A stretch of 64,000 nucleotides of DNA from CAIVVT01 sp052145115 (GCA_052145115.1 JBKQPG010000044.1:62001-126000); one strand, 5' to 3'; positions 44,362 to 55,061 are shown, counted from the first letter of the stretch. Numbers and translations are program-made. The notes: generated by a model not told the origin, from the sequence alone.

Positions 44362-45372
44362 GTGGCCTATCAGATAACTCTCATCCCCGGCGACGGCATT
44401 GGGCCCGAAGTGGCCGGCGCAACGGTTGAAGTGTTGTCGGTGCTCGGAGTGCCGATCGAATGGGAACGCACAGAACTGACCGCCTCAATCATCGAGCAGG
44501 CTGGCATCTCGCTCCCGCATCATGTTATGGAATCAATCGGTCGCACCGGCGTGGCCCTCAAAGGACCCGTGACCACGCCCGTCGCCGGCGGCTTCAAGAG
44601 CGTCAACGTGGCCTTGCGCAAACAACTCGACCTGTTTGCCAATGTCCGGCCAGTCTTCACGCTGCCCGGCCTGAGGACCCGCTTTCAGGACGTCAACATC
44701 GACATGGTGATCTTCCGCGAAAACACGGAGGACCTCTATTCCGGCCTGGAGCACGAAGTCGTCAAGGACGTCGTCGAGAGTCTCAAGATCATCACTCGCT
44801 TTGCCTCCATGCGGATCGCCAACTACGCCTTTGCGTACGCCCGCAAGAACCTCCGCCGCAAGGTCACGGCCGTACACAAGGCCAATATCATGAAGCTCTC
44901 CGACGGCCTGTTCATCCGCTGCTGCCGCGAAGTGGCCGCGGATTACCCCGACATCGCCTACAACGAGCTGATCGTCGACAACGCCTCCATGCAGTTAGTC
45001 ATGCGGCCCGAGACCTTCGACGTCCTGCTGTTGCCCAACCTGTATGGCGACATTGTCTCCGATCTGGCCGCCGGCCTGGTCGGCGGACTCGGTGTGGTCC
45101 CCGGCGCCAACATGGGCGAGAAGTGCGCTGTTTTCGAGGCTGTCCACGGCTCCGCGCCCGACATCGCCGGCCAGGGCATTGCCAACCCCACGGCCCTGAT
45201 GTCATCGGCGATTCTGATGCTGCGCCATCTCGGAGAAGGAGCGTCCGCCGACCGCCTGCAGCGCGCCATCATGGCTACTTTCCGCGCCGGAGCCGCCCTC
45301 ACCCGCGACCTCGGCGGCACGGCCACGACGCGCCAGTTCGCCTCCGCCGTCGTGCACCATCTCGACGCCTGA
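44362..45372 (+). CDS. NAD-type isocitrate dehydrogenase (isocitrate/isopropylmalate dehydrogenase family)
   Basis: 336 residues from the GTG at 44362, where VAYQITLIPGDGIGPEV starts the family; 20 upstream in-frame residues are not conserved. Substrate site: FRENTEDLYSGLEHEV; metal and closing region NLYGDIVSDLAAGLVGGLG, and EAVHGSAPDIAGQGIANPTA. The short length and these motifs favour the NAD-dependent homo-oligomeric isocitrate dehydrogenase over LeuB. Homoisocitrate or tartrate dehydrogenase activity is less likely. TCA-cycle enzyme, cytoplasmic. Confidence 0.88.
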   Translation: MAYQITLIPGDGIGPEVAGATVEVLSVLGVPIEWERTELTASIIEQAGISLPHHVMESIGRTGVALKGPVTTPVAGGFKSVNVALRKQLDLFANVRPVFTLPGLRTRFQDVNIDMVIFRENTEDLYSGLEHEVVKDVVESLKIITRFASMRIANYAFAYARKNLRRKVTAVHKANIMKLSDGLFIRCCREVAADYPDIAYNELIVDNASMQLVMRPETFDVLLLPNLYGDIVSDLAAGLVGGLGVVPGANMGEKCAVFEAVHGSAPDIAGQGIANPTALMSSAILMLRHLGEGASADRLQRAIMATFRAGAALTRDLGGTATTRQFASAVVHHLDA

Positions 45373-45391
45373 GCCGTGTTCCGGCTAGTCG

Positions 45392-46363
45392 CTATTTGAC
45401 GCTCGTTCCCGTGCAGCTCGAACCCGCGCCCGCCGTGCAAGCGTAGCAGTGCTGCCCCGTCACGATGCGCCGCCGCGTCAGCATCGCCTCTGAGAAGTCC
45501 CGGATGTGCGCCGGCGCGCCGTGGTCCACCGTGACATCCAGCATCTGGTTGAAGTCGCAATCGTACAGCGTCCCGTCCCAGCCCACCGACAGCGTGTAGC
45601 GGCACATCACCCCTGACGCCGCATTGGGATTGTACGCCCCCGCTAGCTTCGTCATGTACCGCTCGTAATTTCCGCTGGCCTCGAGGAACTCCCGGAATCG
45701 TCCGATCGGCACGTTGGTCAGCGCGTACAGCGAGTTGAACGTCACCTCGTACCGCCGCTGGAGCTCGCGCCGGAAATCGGCTTCAATCGCGTGTTGAGAA
45801 GGAGGCAGAAACGCCCCCGCCGGGTTGTACACCAAGTTCAGCTTCAGTCGGCCCTCCGCCGCGCCGTAGCCCAGCGCGTTCAACAGGCGCAGCGCCTCGA
45901 TCGATTTGGCGAACACGCCCGCCCCGCGCTGCGCGTCGGTCTGCTGCTCCTGGAAATAGGGCAGGCTCGCCACGATCTCTACCTCGTGCGCGGCCAGGAA
46001 CTCCGCCAGCCCCTCCTGCGACGGCAGCAGCAGCACCGTCAGGTTCGACCGGTCCATCACCTGCCGCCCCAGCCCGCGCGACCGCTCCACCAACCAGCGG
46101 AAATTCGGGTTCAGCTCAGGCGCGCCGCCGGTGATGTCGACGGTCGGAATCGTGGTTCGCTCCAGCGCGCGAATGCACAGCTCGGCCGTTTCCCGGCTCA
46201 TCATCTCCTTGCGGTTCGGGCCGGCCTCCACGTGGCAATGACGGCAAGTCTGGTTGCACAGCTTGCCGACGTTGATCTGGAAAACGGAGATGCCCGTCGC
46301 CTTCAGCGGGAACAATCCCGACGCCCGCAGTGATTCCTCGAACAATGGGAACGCGTTGCTCAC
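45392..46363 (-). CDS. arsS: Arsenosugar biosynthesis radical SAM protein ArsS
   Basis: 323 residues from a GTG at 46361-46363. The radical-SAM cluster is LCNQTCRHCHVE (CxxxCxxC, about 35-42), VDITGGAPELNPNFRWL follows the barrel pattern, and the C terminus has CYACTAGAGSSCTG, the ArsS-specific Cys motif. ArsS adds the 5'-deoxyadenosyl group to dimethylarsenite to make arsenosugar precursors. The gene overlaps the peroxidase-like gene by four bases (GTGA). No arsM methyltransferase lies in the window. Confidence 0.9.
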   Translation of the reverse strand: MSNAFPLFEESLRASGLFPLKATGISVFQINVGKLCNQTCRHCHVEAGPNRKEMMSRETAELCIRALERTTIPTVDITGGAPELNPNFRWLVERSRGLGRQVMDRSNLTVLLLPSQEGLAEFLAAHEVEIVASLPYFQEQQTDAQRGAGVFAKSIEALRLLNALGYGAAEGRLKLNLVYNPAGAFLPPSQHAIEADFRRELQRRYEVTFNSLYALTNVPIGRFREFLEASGNYERYMTKLAGAYNPNAASGVMCRYTLSVGWDGTLYDCDFNQMLDVTVDHGAPAHIRDFSEAMLTRRRIVTGQHCYACTAGAGSSCTGTSVK

Positions 46364-46692
46364 ATGCTGACCTTGGCCGCCGCGTTGCGCATCTGCAGCC
46401 CGTGGACCAGCGACGCTCCGCCGCGAATCGCGCTCGCCACGTGCACGGCCTCGGTCATCTGTTCGAGGTTCGAGCCCTTTTGCAGGCACGCCTCTGTGTA
46501 CGCGTCGATGCAATACGGGCACTGCACCGCGTGAGCCACCGCCAGCGCGATCAGGCTCTTCTCCCGCTCGCTGAGCGCGCCTTCCGCGAACACAGCGCCG
46601 TACCATTCCAAGAACCTCCGCCACAGCTCCGGCGCGTTCTCGCCCATCTCGCCAAAACGCGCCAGATCTTCCTGGTGATAATATCCGGCCAT
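46360..46692 (-). CDS. Arsenosugar biosynthesis-associated peroxidase-like (AhpD-fold) protein
   Basis: 110 residues from the ATG at 46690-46692 (MAGYYHQEDLARFGEM). The AhpD/CMD core has VAHAVQCPYCIDAYTEACLQ with the CxxC pair and ASAIRGGASLVHGLQMRN. It is the known partner family of ArsS and overlaps it. Likely a thiol/peroxide-handling helper. Confidence 0.88.
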   Translation of the reverse strand: MAGYYHQEDLARFGEMGENAPELWRRFLEWYGAVFAEGALSEREKSLIALAVAHAVQCPYCIDAYTEACLQKGSNLEQMTEAVHVASAIRGGASLVHGLQMRNAAAKVSM

Positions 46693-46784
46693 CCGCTGCC
46701 TCCCGTTCCTGTGCTTCATTGTACCGGGCCGGCTCGGTTATCACCTCAGCTGACCCCACACTACGCTGGAGTAGAATCGCCTCG

Positions 46785-48431
46785 ATGCCACGTCCGGTAA
46801 TGACTTCTCAAAATTTGAGCTCGCGCCTGCCGTTCAGCGCTCTGCTCCTGATCCTCGCGGCTGCTTCCTGCCTGCCCGCCGTTAACCCGCAGCAGGCCGC
46901 ACCGCGCGCCTGCGTCGTTACCGCCTACGGCGCCACCGGCCGTAAAGCCGACCTCGCCACTTCCGCCATCCAGTCGGCCATCGACGCCTGTGCGGCATCG
47001 GGCGGGGGCACGGTTTGCTTCCCGCCCGGTGACTACACCAGCGGGACCATCCGCTTGAAGAGCCATATCCGCCTCTATCTTGAATCCGGCGCCACGCTCT
47101 TCGCCTCGCTCGACGACAAGGACTTCGAACGCGGCCCCCGCACCGCCCTCATCCTCGGCGAAAACCTCGACAACATCTCCTTGGAGGGCCGCGGTACGAT
47201 CGACGGCCAAGCCTCCTACGACTGGCGCGTCCTTGAGTTCGATGACGCCTTCATCCGCGAGAACATGCTGCTCTGGAAAGCGCTCGGCCGCCCCCTCCTG
47301 CGCTCCTTCCCGCATGGTTTCCCTGATGCCCTTTATCCCAAGCTGGTCCTGCTGCTACACTGCCGCGACGTGCGTATTAGCGGCATTTCTCTCATTCGCT
47401 CCCGTAGTTGGACCATCAATCCCGTAAACTGCGAACGCGTGGTGGTCGACGGCGTCTACATCCATTCGGACTTGAAAGATGCCGTGTGGGCCGACGGCAT
47501 CGACCCCGACGGCTGTACCGACGTCCGAATCGCCAACTCGACCATCGAGACCGGCGACGACGCCGTGGTCTTCTACTCGATGGACTGGTTCGGCCCCGCC
47601 CTGCCTTGCCAGAACATCACCCTCACAAACTGCCGCCTCTCCTCGGCCTCCAGCGCCATCAAGTTCTGCGACGGCAATAAGAACGCCGTCCGACGGGTGA
47701 CCATCTCCAATACCGTCATCACCGACAGCAACCGCGGCTTGGCTTTCATGGTTTTCGATGGCGGAACGGTGGAGGACGTGGTCATTTCCAATCTGACCAT
47801 CGAGTGCCGCCCCCACGCCTGGTTCTGGTGGGGCGATGGCGATCCGATTCACTTCAACATCAAGCGCCGCAGCGAGGTCGACGGCCAGAAGGTCGCCAAT
47901 GAGCCGCCCGCCGGCCGGATCCGCAACGTGATCCTGCGCGACATTATCGCCCGGGGCCAAGGGACTTCTTCCATCAACGGCCACCCTGAAAGCTGGCTCG
48001 AAAACATCACCATCGACAACCTGCGCCTCACGCTGACCCACGACCCCTCGAATGCGCTCGAAAAAGCCACCGACGCCCTGAAGCTGCGTTGGGCCAGGAA
48101 CGTGCGTCTGCGCGATGTGGAGGTTCAATGGGCCGAGCCTGCCTCGCGGAAGTGGACCAGCGCCCTCTCCGCCGAAGATATTCAGGATGCCGATTTCGAC
48201 GATCTCTCACTGCGCGGCGCGGCGCCCGATCAACCTGCTCTTCGCTTGGTGAACGCCGCCCGCATCACGCTGCGCAACGCCCGCGCGCATGCCGGCGATT
48301 CCGTCTTCCTGAAGGTCGCCGGCCCGCGCAGCCGCGACATCCGAATCCTCGGCGCCGATCCCTCTCGATCTCTCGTGCAGATCGGCCCGGACGTGCCCGC
48401 TGGCGCCGTTCGCCTTCAGCCCCTGAACTGA
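46785..48431 (+). CDS. Secreted GH28-like polygalacturonase-family protein
   Basis: 548 residues from the ATG at 46785 (or 46800). A signal peptide is present (LLLILAAASCLPAV). The right-handed beta-helix begins GATGRKADLATSAIQSAIDA with GGTVCFPPGDYTSGTIRLKS. The catalytic region reads WADGIDPDGCTDVRIAN and ETGDDAVVFYS, giving the DG.D and DD Asp residues; the GHG motif expected next is replaced by SASSAIKFCDG, so the His is missing. It may act on pectin-like glycans or be a related lyase/isomerase-type helix. Monocistronic. Confidence 0.83.
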   Translation: MPRPVMTSQNLSSRLPFSALLLILAAASCLPAVNPQQAAPRACVVTAYGATGRKADLATSAIQSAIDACAASGGGTVCFPPGDYTSGTIRLKSHIRLYLESGATLFASLDDKDFERGPRTALILGENLDNISLEGRGTIDGQASYDWRVLEFDDAFIRENMLLWKALGRPLLRSFPHGFPDALYPKLVLLLHCRDVRISGISLIRSRSWTINPVNCERVVVDGVYIHSDLKDAVWADGIDPDGCTDVRIANSTIETGDDAVVFYSMDWFGPALPCQNITLTNCRLSSASSAIKFCDGNKNAVRRVTISNTVITDSNRGLAFMVFDGGTVEDVVISNLTIECRPHAWFWWGDGDPIHFNIKRRSEVDGQKVANEPPAGRIRNVILRDIIARGQGTSSINGHPESWLENITIDNLRLTLTHDPSNALEKATDALKLRWARNVRLRDVEVQWAEPASRKWTSALSAEDIQDADFDDLSLRGAAPDQPALRLVNAARITLRNARAHAGDSVFLKVAGPRSRDIRILGADPSRSLVQIGPDVPAGAVRLQPLN

Positions 48432-48438
48432 GACGCCC

Positions 48439-48469
48439 GCGCCGCGATGTCCTCGCGAGGACGCGGCGC
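48439..48469. terminator. Hairpin between convergent genes
   Basis: GCGCCGCG at 48439-48446 pairs with CGCGGCGC at 48462-48469, and the loop itself holds the palindrome TCCTCGCGAGGA, so nearly the whole 31 bases can fold. It is between the GH28 gene and the leftward hypothetical gene. No U-tract. Confidence 0.45.
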
Positions 48470-48492
48470 CGCCGGTCCTGCAGCCACTTCGA

Positions 48493-49128
48493 TCACTGCT
48501 TCTCAAGCGCAATCCTCAGCAACGCCGGCGGGTGCAGAAAGCTCTGATCGTCTCCAATAATCACGTTGCTCGGAAACGCGCCGTGGTGCACCACCAGCCC
48601 CGCCGGTTCCGCGGTGTCGGGCAGGCGGAATGGGAGGAGAACTCGAAACGACCCACCCGGCTCGAGCTCATCGGAAAGCAAATGCCGCGGCCCGATTCCG
48701 TCCAGGAGCGGCGCCGCGCATGGCGTGTAGCGCCTCCCTCCCCGATCTTCTAACTCGACTCCCACATCGCGCGCCCTCTGTCGGGCCCCTTTCGCGACGC
48801 TCGACACCTCTACCACCGCCACCCAACTCCGGCTCCCCGGCGCCGCTTGGCAGGGCTGATCGGTCGAGCTCGCCATGGCTCTCGCACTGAGCGCCGCGAC
48901 GCACCAATCGTCAAAGCATCGGCGTTCGCCCGGAGCGTGGAATCGGCGCGGAAGGATCAATGCCACCGCGATGAGAACTAACGCATAACCGGCAACAAAG
49001 AGGCCCAGCGAACGGGCCAACCGGCGTGCCTTGTCCTTCCTGCCTTGCGCCGCCGCGACCGCAATGCACGTAATCAGAATCAACACCATTAAGACCGACG
49101 CCAGAAAGAAAAGGTCAGAGAGTGTCAT
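48493..49128 (-). CDS. Hypothetical membrane-anchored protein
   Basis: 211 residues. Two N-terminal membrane helices (about 3-27 and 40-60) are followed by a beta-rich extracytoplasmic domain of about 130 residues with the strands WVAVVEVSSVAKG, ARDVGVELEDRGGRRY and LEPGGSFRVLLPFRLPD, resembling DUF4352-like immunoglobulin folds. Two Cys pairs (CFDDWC and later CAAP) could form disulfides. No function recognised. Confidence 0.6.
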   Translation of the reverse strand: MTLSDLFFLASVLMVLILITCIAVAAAQGRKDKARRLARSLGLFVAGYALVLIAVALILPRRFHAPGERRCFDDWCVAALSARAMASSTDQPCQAAPGSRSWVAVVEVSSVAKGARQRARDVGVELEDRGGRRYTPCAAPLLDGIGPRHLLSDELEPGGSFRVLLPFRLPDTAEPAGLVVHHGAFPSNVIIGDDQSFLHPPALLRIALEKQ

Positions 49129-49482
49129 ACGATTCCGGCTTCACCATGCGAAAGTACTTTACATTAAAAAGTATAGGCTGTCAAGATTCGTTTGATGCCT
49201 GGGGTTCGGCGGGGAAACGCGACCGTGACCGCTGGCAGCAGGGCCGCACCGGGGACCTCCGTCCTGTCTTCCTGGCGCGGGTCGAATGAAACCAAAACCG
49301 TGCCGCATTGGCGTGAACAACTGGTCTGCCACAAGTTCCTGCGAGCCGGTTGTTTGCACCAGATACTCCGTGAAACATCGCGCCGCGGTTGGTGTCTAGA
49401 TTTGGCTGTTGTGTACCCGGAACGCGTCACGGATACGCTGATTTCACGCCCGGCCGCGCCGGTGTAATAGGCTGTAGCTGAT
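49129..49482. other. Intergenic region, 354 bp, nothing recognised
   Basis: Divergent gap between the hypothetical membrane gene and the GH97 gene. A short AT-rich patch at 49155-49178 (TTTACATTAAAAAGTATAGG) is the only promoter-like sequence seen. Frames are short. Confidence 0.5.
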
Positions 49483-51558
49483 ATGTTTTCCCTTCCCAGG
49501 CTGGCCGCTCTCTTCTCACTCATCCTCGGCTCCGGCGTCGCCGCCGCGGCCCAGGCGCCCGTGGTAGTCCAATCACCCAACGGTGCCCTGGAACTTTCGA
49601 TCGCGACGGTGCGCGGATCGACGATCCAGCCGGCGGGCGGGCAACTCGCCTACCGGGTCGTGTTTCGAGGCAAACCGCTTGTGGAATGGTCGAACCTCGG
49701 ACTGGAGTTCGCCGGGGCGCCGCCGCTGGGGCCGGCCATGCGGATCGAGTCATCGAGCAAATCGACGCACGACGAAACCTGGAACTCCGTCGCCGGGAAA
49801 GCGAATCCGATCCGCGACCACTACAGCGCCGTCAGCGTGCAGACGGTGGAAACCACGGCGGCCGGGCGGCGGATGACGATCGAGGCGCGGGCCTTCGACG
49901 ACGGTGTCGCATTCCGCTACGCGATTCCCGAGCAACCGTCACTAAAGGACCTGCGCATCACCAATGAAGCCACGCAGTTCCGCTTCAGCAAGGACGCGAC
50001 GACGTGGAGCCTGATCCTGCGCGATTTCCAGACATCGAACGAGGACGACTATCACGAACTGACTATCACAGCGTTGCACCCGGAATACCTGATCGGACTG
50101 CCGCAACTGCTGGAAGTACCGGGCGTCGCCTGGGTGGGACTGACGGAAGCCAACATCGACGACTGGGCGGGCATGTTCGTGCACACCGGGCCGGCGGAAA
50201 ACGCCTTCAACGGGCAGTATGTTCTCAGCGCGCGCCTGGCCCCGCGCGTCGAGGATCGCCACGCGCCGCACCTGCCCTGGCCGATGGACGCGAAGGCCGA
50301 AGCGACGATGGTTTCCGTGATCCGGCAGACGCCCGCGAATTCCCCTTGGCGCGTGCTGCTGATCGCGGACGATCCGGGGCGGCTGGTGGAATCGAACACC
50401 GTGATGAACCTGAATCCGCCCAGCGCGATCGCGGACACATCGTGGATCGTGCCCGGCAAAACGGCCTGGGATTGGTGGTCGGGCCAGGTGGTGAAAAACG
50501 TTCCGTTCCGGGGTGGGATGAACACCGAAACGATGAAATACTATATCGATTTTTCGGCGCGGAACGGATTCCCTTACATGCTGGTGGACGCGGGCTGGGC
50601 GGCGACCGCGGCCGGCCCGGCGTATGGCGCCGGCCGCCGCGAAGCGGATCTGACAAGGTACAAGCCGCAGGTCGATATCCCCGCCTTAGTGGCGTATGGC
50701 AAATCGAAGAACGTGAAGATCTGGCTGTGGGCGTACTGGACGGATGTCGATGCGCAGGCCGCAGACGCGTTCGCGCAGTTCGAAAAATGGGGCGTGGCGG
50801 GGGTCAAGATCGACTTCATGGACCGCGCCGACCAGTGGATGGTGAACTGGTACCGCGACATCGCCCAGAAGGCCGCCGCGCACCATTTGATGGTGGATTA
50901 TCACGGCGCCTACAAGCCGGATGGAATGCGGCGGACTTATCCAAACGTGCTCACGCGGGAGGGCGTGATGGGCGCGGAGTACAACAAGTGGAGCGCCCGC
51001 GAGACGCCCGTGCACAATACCACGCTGCCGTTCACGCGCATGCTGGCCGGGCCGATGGATTACACGCCCGGGGGCTTTAACAACGTAACCAAGGCCGCCT
51101 TCGAGCCGCGCAACATCGAGCCGATGGTGATGACCACGCGCTGCCATCAACTCGCGCTGTTCGTCGTGTTCGAGAGCCCGTTCATGATGGTGGCGGACCA
51201 TCCGGCGGCGTACGACGGCCAGAAAGAGACCGGCTTTCTGCAAGCCGTGCCGACAACCTGGGACGAGACGCGAGTGTTGAACGGCCGGCCGGCGCGTTTC
51301 ATAACGATCGCGCGGCGCAAAGGGCGTGAATGGTACGTCGGCAGCATCACCAATTGGGATCCCCGCGAGGTCGAGCTTCCGCTCACCTTCCTGGCCGGCG
51401 GCACATACTCGGCGGAGATCTACGCGGATGGTCCCGACGCCGCGCAGCAGCCCAAGCAAAGCGTGCTGGAAAAACGCAGCGTGGATGCAGGCACGGTGCT
51501 GAAACTGAAGCTCGCTCCGGGTGGCGGAGCGGCGCTCCGGATCGTGCCCGCGCAATGA
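49483..51558 (+). CDS. Secreted glycoside hydrolase family 97 (alpha-glycosidase)
   Basis: 691 residues, signal peptide 1-23. N-terminal beta-supersandwich (VVQSPNGALELSIATVRG), then the TIM barrel with WDWWSGQVVKNVPFRGGMNT, LVDAGWAA, GVAGVKIDFMDRADQWMV and YHGAYKPDGMRRTYPNVLTR, then EGVMGAEYNKW, and a C-terminal beta domain ending LAPGGGAALRIVPAQ. The Asp in VKIDFMD is where the retaining GH97 branch has its nucleophile, so retaining alpha-galactosidase-type action is more likely than the inverting SusB type (inference). Confidence 0.92.
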   Translation: MFSLPRLAALFSLILGSGVAAAAQAPVVVQSPNGALELSIATVRGSTIQPAGGQLAYRVVFRGKPLVEWSNLGLEFAGAPPLGPAMRIESSSKSTHDETWNSVAGKANPIRDHYSAVSVQTVETTAAGRRMTIEARAFDDGVAFRYAIPEQPSLKDLRITNEATQFRFSKDATTWSLILRDFQTSNEDDYHELTITALHPEYLIGLPQLLEVPGVAWVGLTEANIDDWAGMFVHTGPAENAFNGQYVLSARLAPRVEDRHAPHLPWPMDAKAEATMVSVIRQTPANSPWRVLLIADDPGRLVESNTVMNLNPPSAIADTSWIVPGKTAWDWWSGQVVKNVPFRGGMNTETMKYYIDFSARNGFPYMLVDAGWAATAAGPAYGAGRREADLTRYKPQVDIPALVAYGKSKNVKIWLWAYWTDVDAQAADAFAQFEKWGVAGVKIDFMDRADQWMVNWYRDIAQKAAAHHLMVDYHGAYKPDGMRRTYPNVLTREGVMGAEYNKWSARETPVHNTTLPFTRMLAGPMDYTPGGFNNVTKAAFEPRNIEPMVMTTRCHQLALFVVFESPFMMVADHPAAYDGQKETGFLQAVPTTWDETRVLNGRPARFITIARRKGREWYVGSITNWDPREVELPLTFLAGGTYSAEIYADGPDAAQQPKQSVLEKRSVDAGTVLKLKLAPGGGAALRIVPAQ

Positions 51559-51675
51559 TTGCGGGTCGGTCCCGGTGCCCCAAATTCCAATAGGGCGAGG
51601 AGCAATTCCCTCAATTGAGACGTTTCTTGCTCTGTCTTATCACTACTTCGTTCGGTAATGACTCACGCTCAGCTT

Positions 51676-52797
51676 TCATGCGGCCGCCTCGTGCCCTTTC
51701 ACCTTGAGGGCGCCGAACCCATGCACTGCTGAGATCAGCGCAGCAACCACGAATCCGTCGATCAGCGATTGCGTTAGCGGCGACGGGTTCACTGCCCCCA
51801 GCATTAACGCTGGTACCGGCGTGAGCAGCACCGACGCCCAAGCCTTCCGCCACAGGGGCGCGCGGCCGTCCTGGACCGTCATCGCCGCGAGGGGGATCAA
51901 CAAGGAACAATCCGCAACGTAGGTGTGATGGCCGAGCAGCAAACCGCAGGCCGCCACCGCCGCTCCGGCCCGCCCGACCTCGGATGTCCTACGGCTGGCC
52001 AACCATAGGAGTGCGGCCACCGCTACCGCGCTTCCAATTTCCGCTGCCACGGGCCATGGAAGGAACTCAGTTGCGCCGCGCAAACTGGGCATTCGCTTCG
52101 GTCCCGTGGAAAAAATCGGCATGGTCGCCATTGTCCGGTAGCGCAGCGGCCAGTCCGGTCCTTCGATCAGGAAAGAAAACCCAATCAGCGCGGCGACGGC
52201 AACACCGCCGGCGACCAGCGCCTTCCAGCGCTTTTGGGCGATCAACAGAATTGGAATCCCCAAAGCCAGGTGAAACTTGCAGATGCACAGCGCCATCGCC
52301 GCACCAGCTACCCGCGGACGCTCCCGCTCCAGCGACAGCAGGCCCAGCGAGAAGAACATCAACCAGAACGGGAGATCCTGGCCGAAAAAAACCGCCAGAG
52401 TGATGGGGGTTGCACAAGCGAATGCGGCAGCGAGCAGCGGTCTGTTCGCGCCCGGCCAGGTGAGAACGGTCACCACAAGTGCCGCCAGGCTCAGCGCCAT
52501 CCATAGAATACGCGCCACCGGAAATGGGAAGACGCTCAGAATCTTGTGACCGTACAGCACCACGGGCAGGCGCCCCGTCGGGACCAGATAACCGTTTTCT
52601 GCTTCGAGCTTCTTGAGAGCATCCCACTCGTAAAGATGGCCGGTTCCGGCCAGACGGCTGGCGGAATAAAACTGGTTGTAATCCACACCCTCGTAGACCG
52701 GGTTGGCGCCCACGATCTTCAGGTTGATCAGTAACCCGGCGACTCCAATCACGATGCAGACCAGCATGCCGGCCTGTTTTGTGCCGAGGCGCATCAT
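51676..52797 (-). CDS. GT87/DUF2029-type membrane mannosyltransferase-like protein
   Basis: 373 residues from the ATG at 52795-52797 (a GTG 57 bp upstream is possible). About ten membrane helices. VYEGVDYNQFYSASRLAGTG is the DUF2029 loop after the first helix with the catalytic Asp, and LAVFFGQDLPFWLMFF and LGHHTYVADCSLLIPLAAM match the family. GT87 enzymes use polyprenyl-phosphate mannose in the periplasm. Standalone. Confidence 0.82.
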   Translation of the reverse strand: MMRLGTKQAGMLVCIVIGVAGLLINLKIVGANPVYEGVDYNQFYSASRLAGTGHLYEWDALKKLEAENGYLVPTGRLPVVLYGHKILSVFPFPVARILWMALSLAALVVTVLTWPGANRPLLAAAFACATPITLAVFFGQDLPFWLMFFSLGLLSLERERPRVAGAAMALCICKFHLALGIPILLIAQKRWKALVAGGVAVAALIGFSFLIEGPDWPLRYRTMATMPIFSTGPKRMPSLRGATEFLPWPVAAEIGSAVAVAALLWLASRRTSEVGRAGAAVAACGLLLGHHTYVADCSLLIPLAAMTVQDGRAPLWRKAWASVLLTPVPALMLGAVNPSPLTQSLIDGFVVAALISAVHGFGALKVKGHEAAA

Positions 52798-53019
52798 CGG
52801 GCGGTCCGTCGCCTTGCTTTCCGGCCAAGGCTCTTCGAGGCGATTGCCGGACACTGACCGATGGCTGGGACTTCATAGGCTTCCAACCGTTGCCCGACCG
52901 CCAGTCGCATGCTTATCGAGTCTATCCAACTCCGGTCAGACCGCGGAACGGGTTGTCAACGGATTACAGGGCAGCGGCACGTCATGCAGTGGGCCTCAAG
53001 CGACGCCTGCGGATGCACA

Positions 53020-53053
53020 AACGGCCCCACACGCGTCGGCGGGCGGGGCCGTT
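53020..53053 (-). terminator. Hairpin downstream of gap
   Basis: AACGGCCCC at 53020-53028 pairs with GGGGCCGTT at 53045-53053 (9-bp stem). On the minus strand it stands about 50 bp after the gap stop codon and is followed by TTTG, a weak U-run. A factor-independent terminator is likely. Confidence 0.55.
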
Positions 53054-53101
53054 CAGATAGTCAGTCGAGCCGGCGGGTAAGCCGACGGATGGCGCGACGG
53101 G

Positions 53102-54115
<1,014 letters not shown>

Positions 54116-54224
54116 GCAGGATGATCCTCTCTAGTGGGTTGCAGTCCGAAACTTCAGGATATCAAAGCCCGCCGCGGCGCGGCCATTTCCAGCGGAGTTT
54201 CGGCTCTGGTAGGTGACGAACGCA

Positions 54225-55061
54225 TTACTGCGGAGGCTTCAAGGGCGGGGCCGTCGAGCCGCCCAGCCCGGCGTAGGCGTCCTCCACCCGGATGACCTTG
54301 CTGTTGCCGAACGTGACGAAGGTGATACGGCCGGGCGGCAGGCCATAGATCCAGTCCTCGGTCTCCAGGCCGTCCACCGTCTGGCGCACTTTGTCGCGCG
54401 GCACGCCCATGGCCAGCAGCACCTGGTCGCGGCTCATGCCCACGGCGGCGCGCTTGGCCTTGATGGCCTCCTGGATCTCCTTGGGCAGCGAGGCGAAGTA
54501 GTCCTCAGAGGCGCTGCGCTGCTCGAAGTCGAGAACGGGCTTCAGGATTCTCTTTACATCGGAAGGCGTGATCGAGGGCGGGATGCGGCCCTTCCATTCG
54601 AGCGCGATGCTCGTGCCGAAACGGCGCGTGTCCTTGTTCGTGACGGGCTGCGTGGCGGTCCCGCCGACGCCGCCGCCCATCTCCACGTGCTGATACCACT
54701 TGCCCTTGGGTTTGAAGCCGCCGTTGATGGCCAGGATGATCTGGTCGTCCTCGATGTCCACGTGGGTCACCTGGACCAGGTCGTCGATGCGCGCCACGGG
54801 GCCGAATTCGGTCCCCGCCTCACGCCAGCCGGCCTTGTCGTAGGTACCGTCGGCGTTGTACTTAAGGGGTTTCGTGGAATGCGGCAGAAAGGTCTTCACT
54901 TTGGCGTATTCGGCGGCCAGACCGCGAATCAGCGTCAGCTTCTCCTCGTCGGTCAGCCGGCGGGCCTGGTCCTCCTTGCCTTTCTGATCGATCGGCGCCT
55001 GCGCCGGCGCGCACGGTGCAAGCACAAGAGCAAGCAGCAGGGCGGCGCTGGCCGGCTTCAT
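54225..55061 (-). CDS. Exported hypothetical protein with SmpA/OmlA-like C-terminal motif
   Basis: 278 residues from the ATG at 55059-55061, which overlaps the CPBP stop (ATGA). Signal peptide 1-21 (ending APAQAP). The middle is unrecognised. Near the C terminus, AAVGMSRDQVLLAMGVPRDK followed by GLETEDWIYGLPPGRITFV resembles the BamE/SmpA pattern (GMxxxxVxxxLGxP...W.Y). Coupling with the CPBP protease hints at a shared envelope role. Confidence 0.7.
   Translation of the reverse strand: MKPASAALLLALVLAPCAPAQAPIDQKGKEDQARRLTDEEKLTLIRGLAAEYAKVKTFLPHSTKPLKYNADGTYDKAGWREAGTEFGPVARIDDLVQVTHVDIEDDQIILAINGGFKPKGKWYQHVEMGGGVGGTATQPVTNKDTRRFGTSIALEWKGRIPPSITPSDVKRILKPVLDFEQRSASEDYFASLPKEIQEAIKAKRAAVGMSRDQVLLAMGVPRDKVRQTVDGLETEDWIYGLPPGRITFVTFGNSKVIRVEDAYAGLGGSTAPPLKPPQ

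Noticed and set aside
49155..49178. Promoter at TTTACA...TATAGG
   Set aside because: The spacing between the two hexamers is far too short for a sigma-70 promoter.
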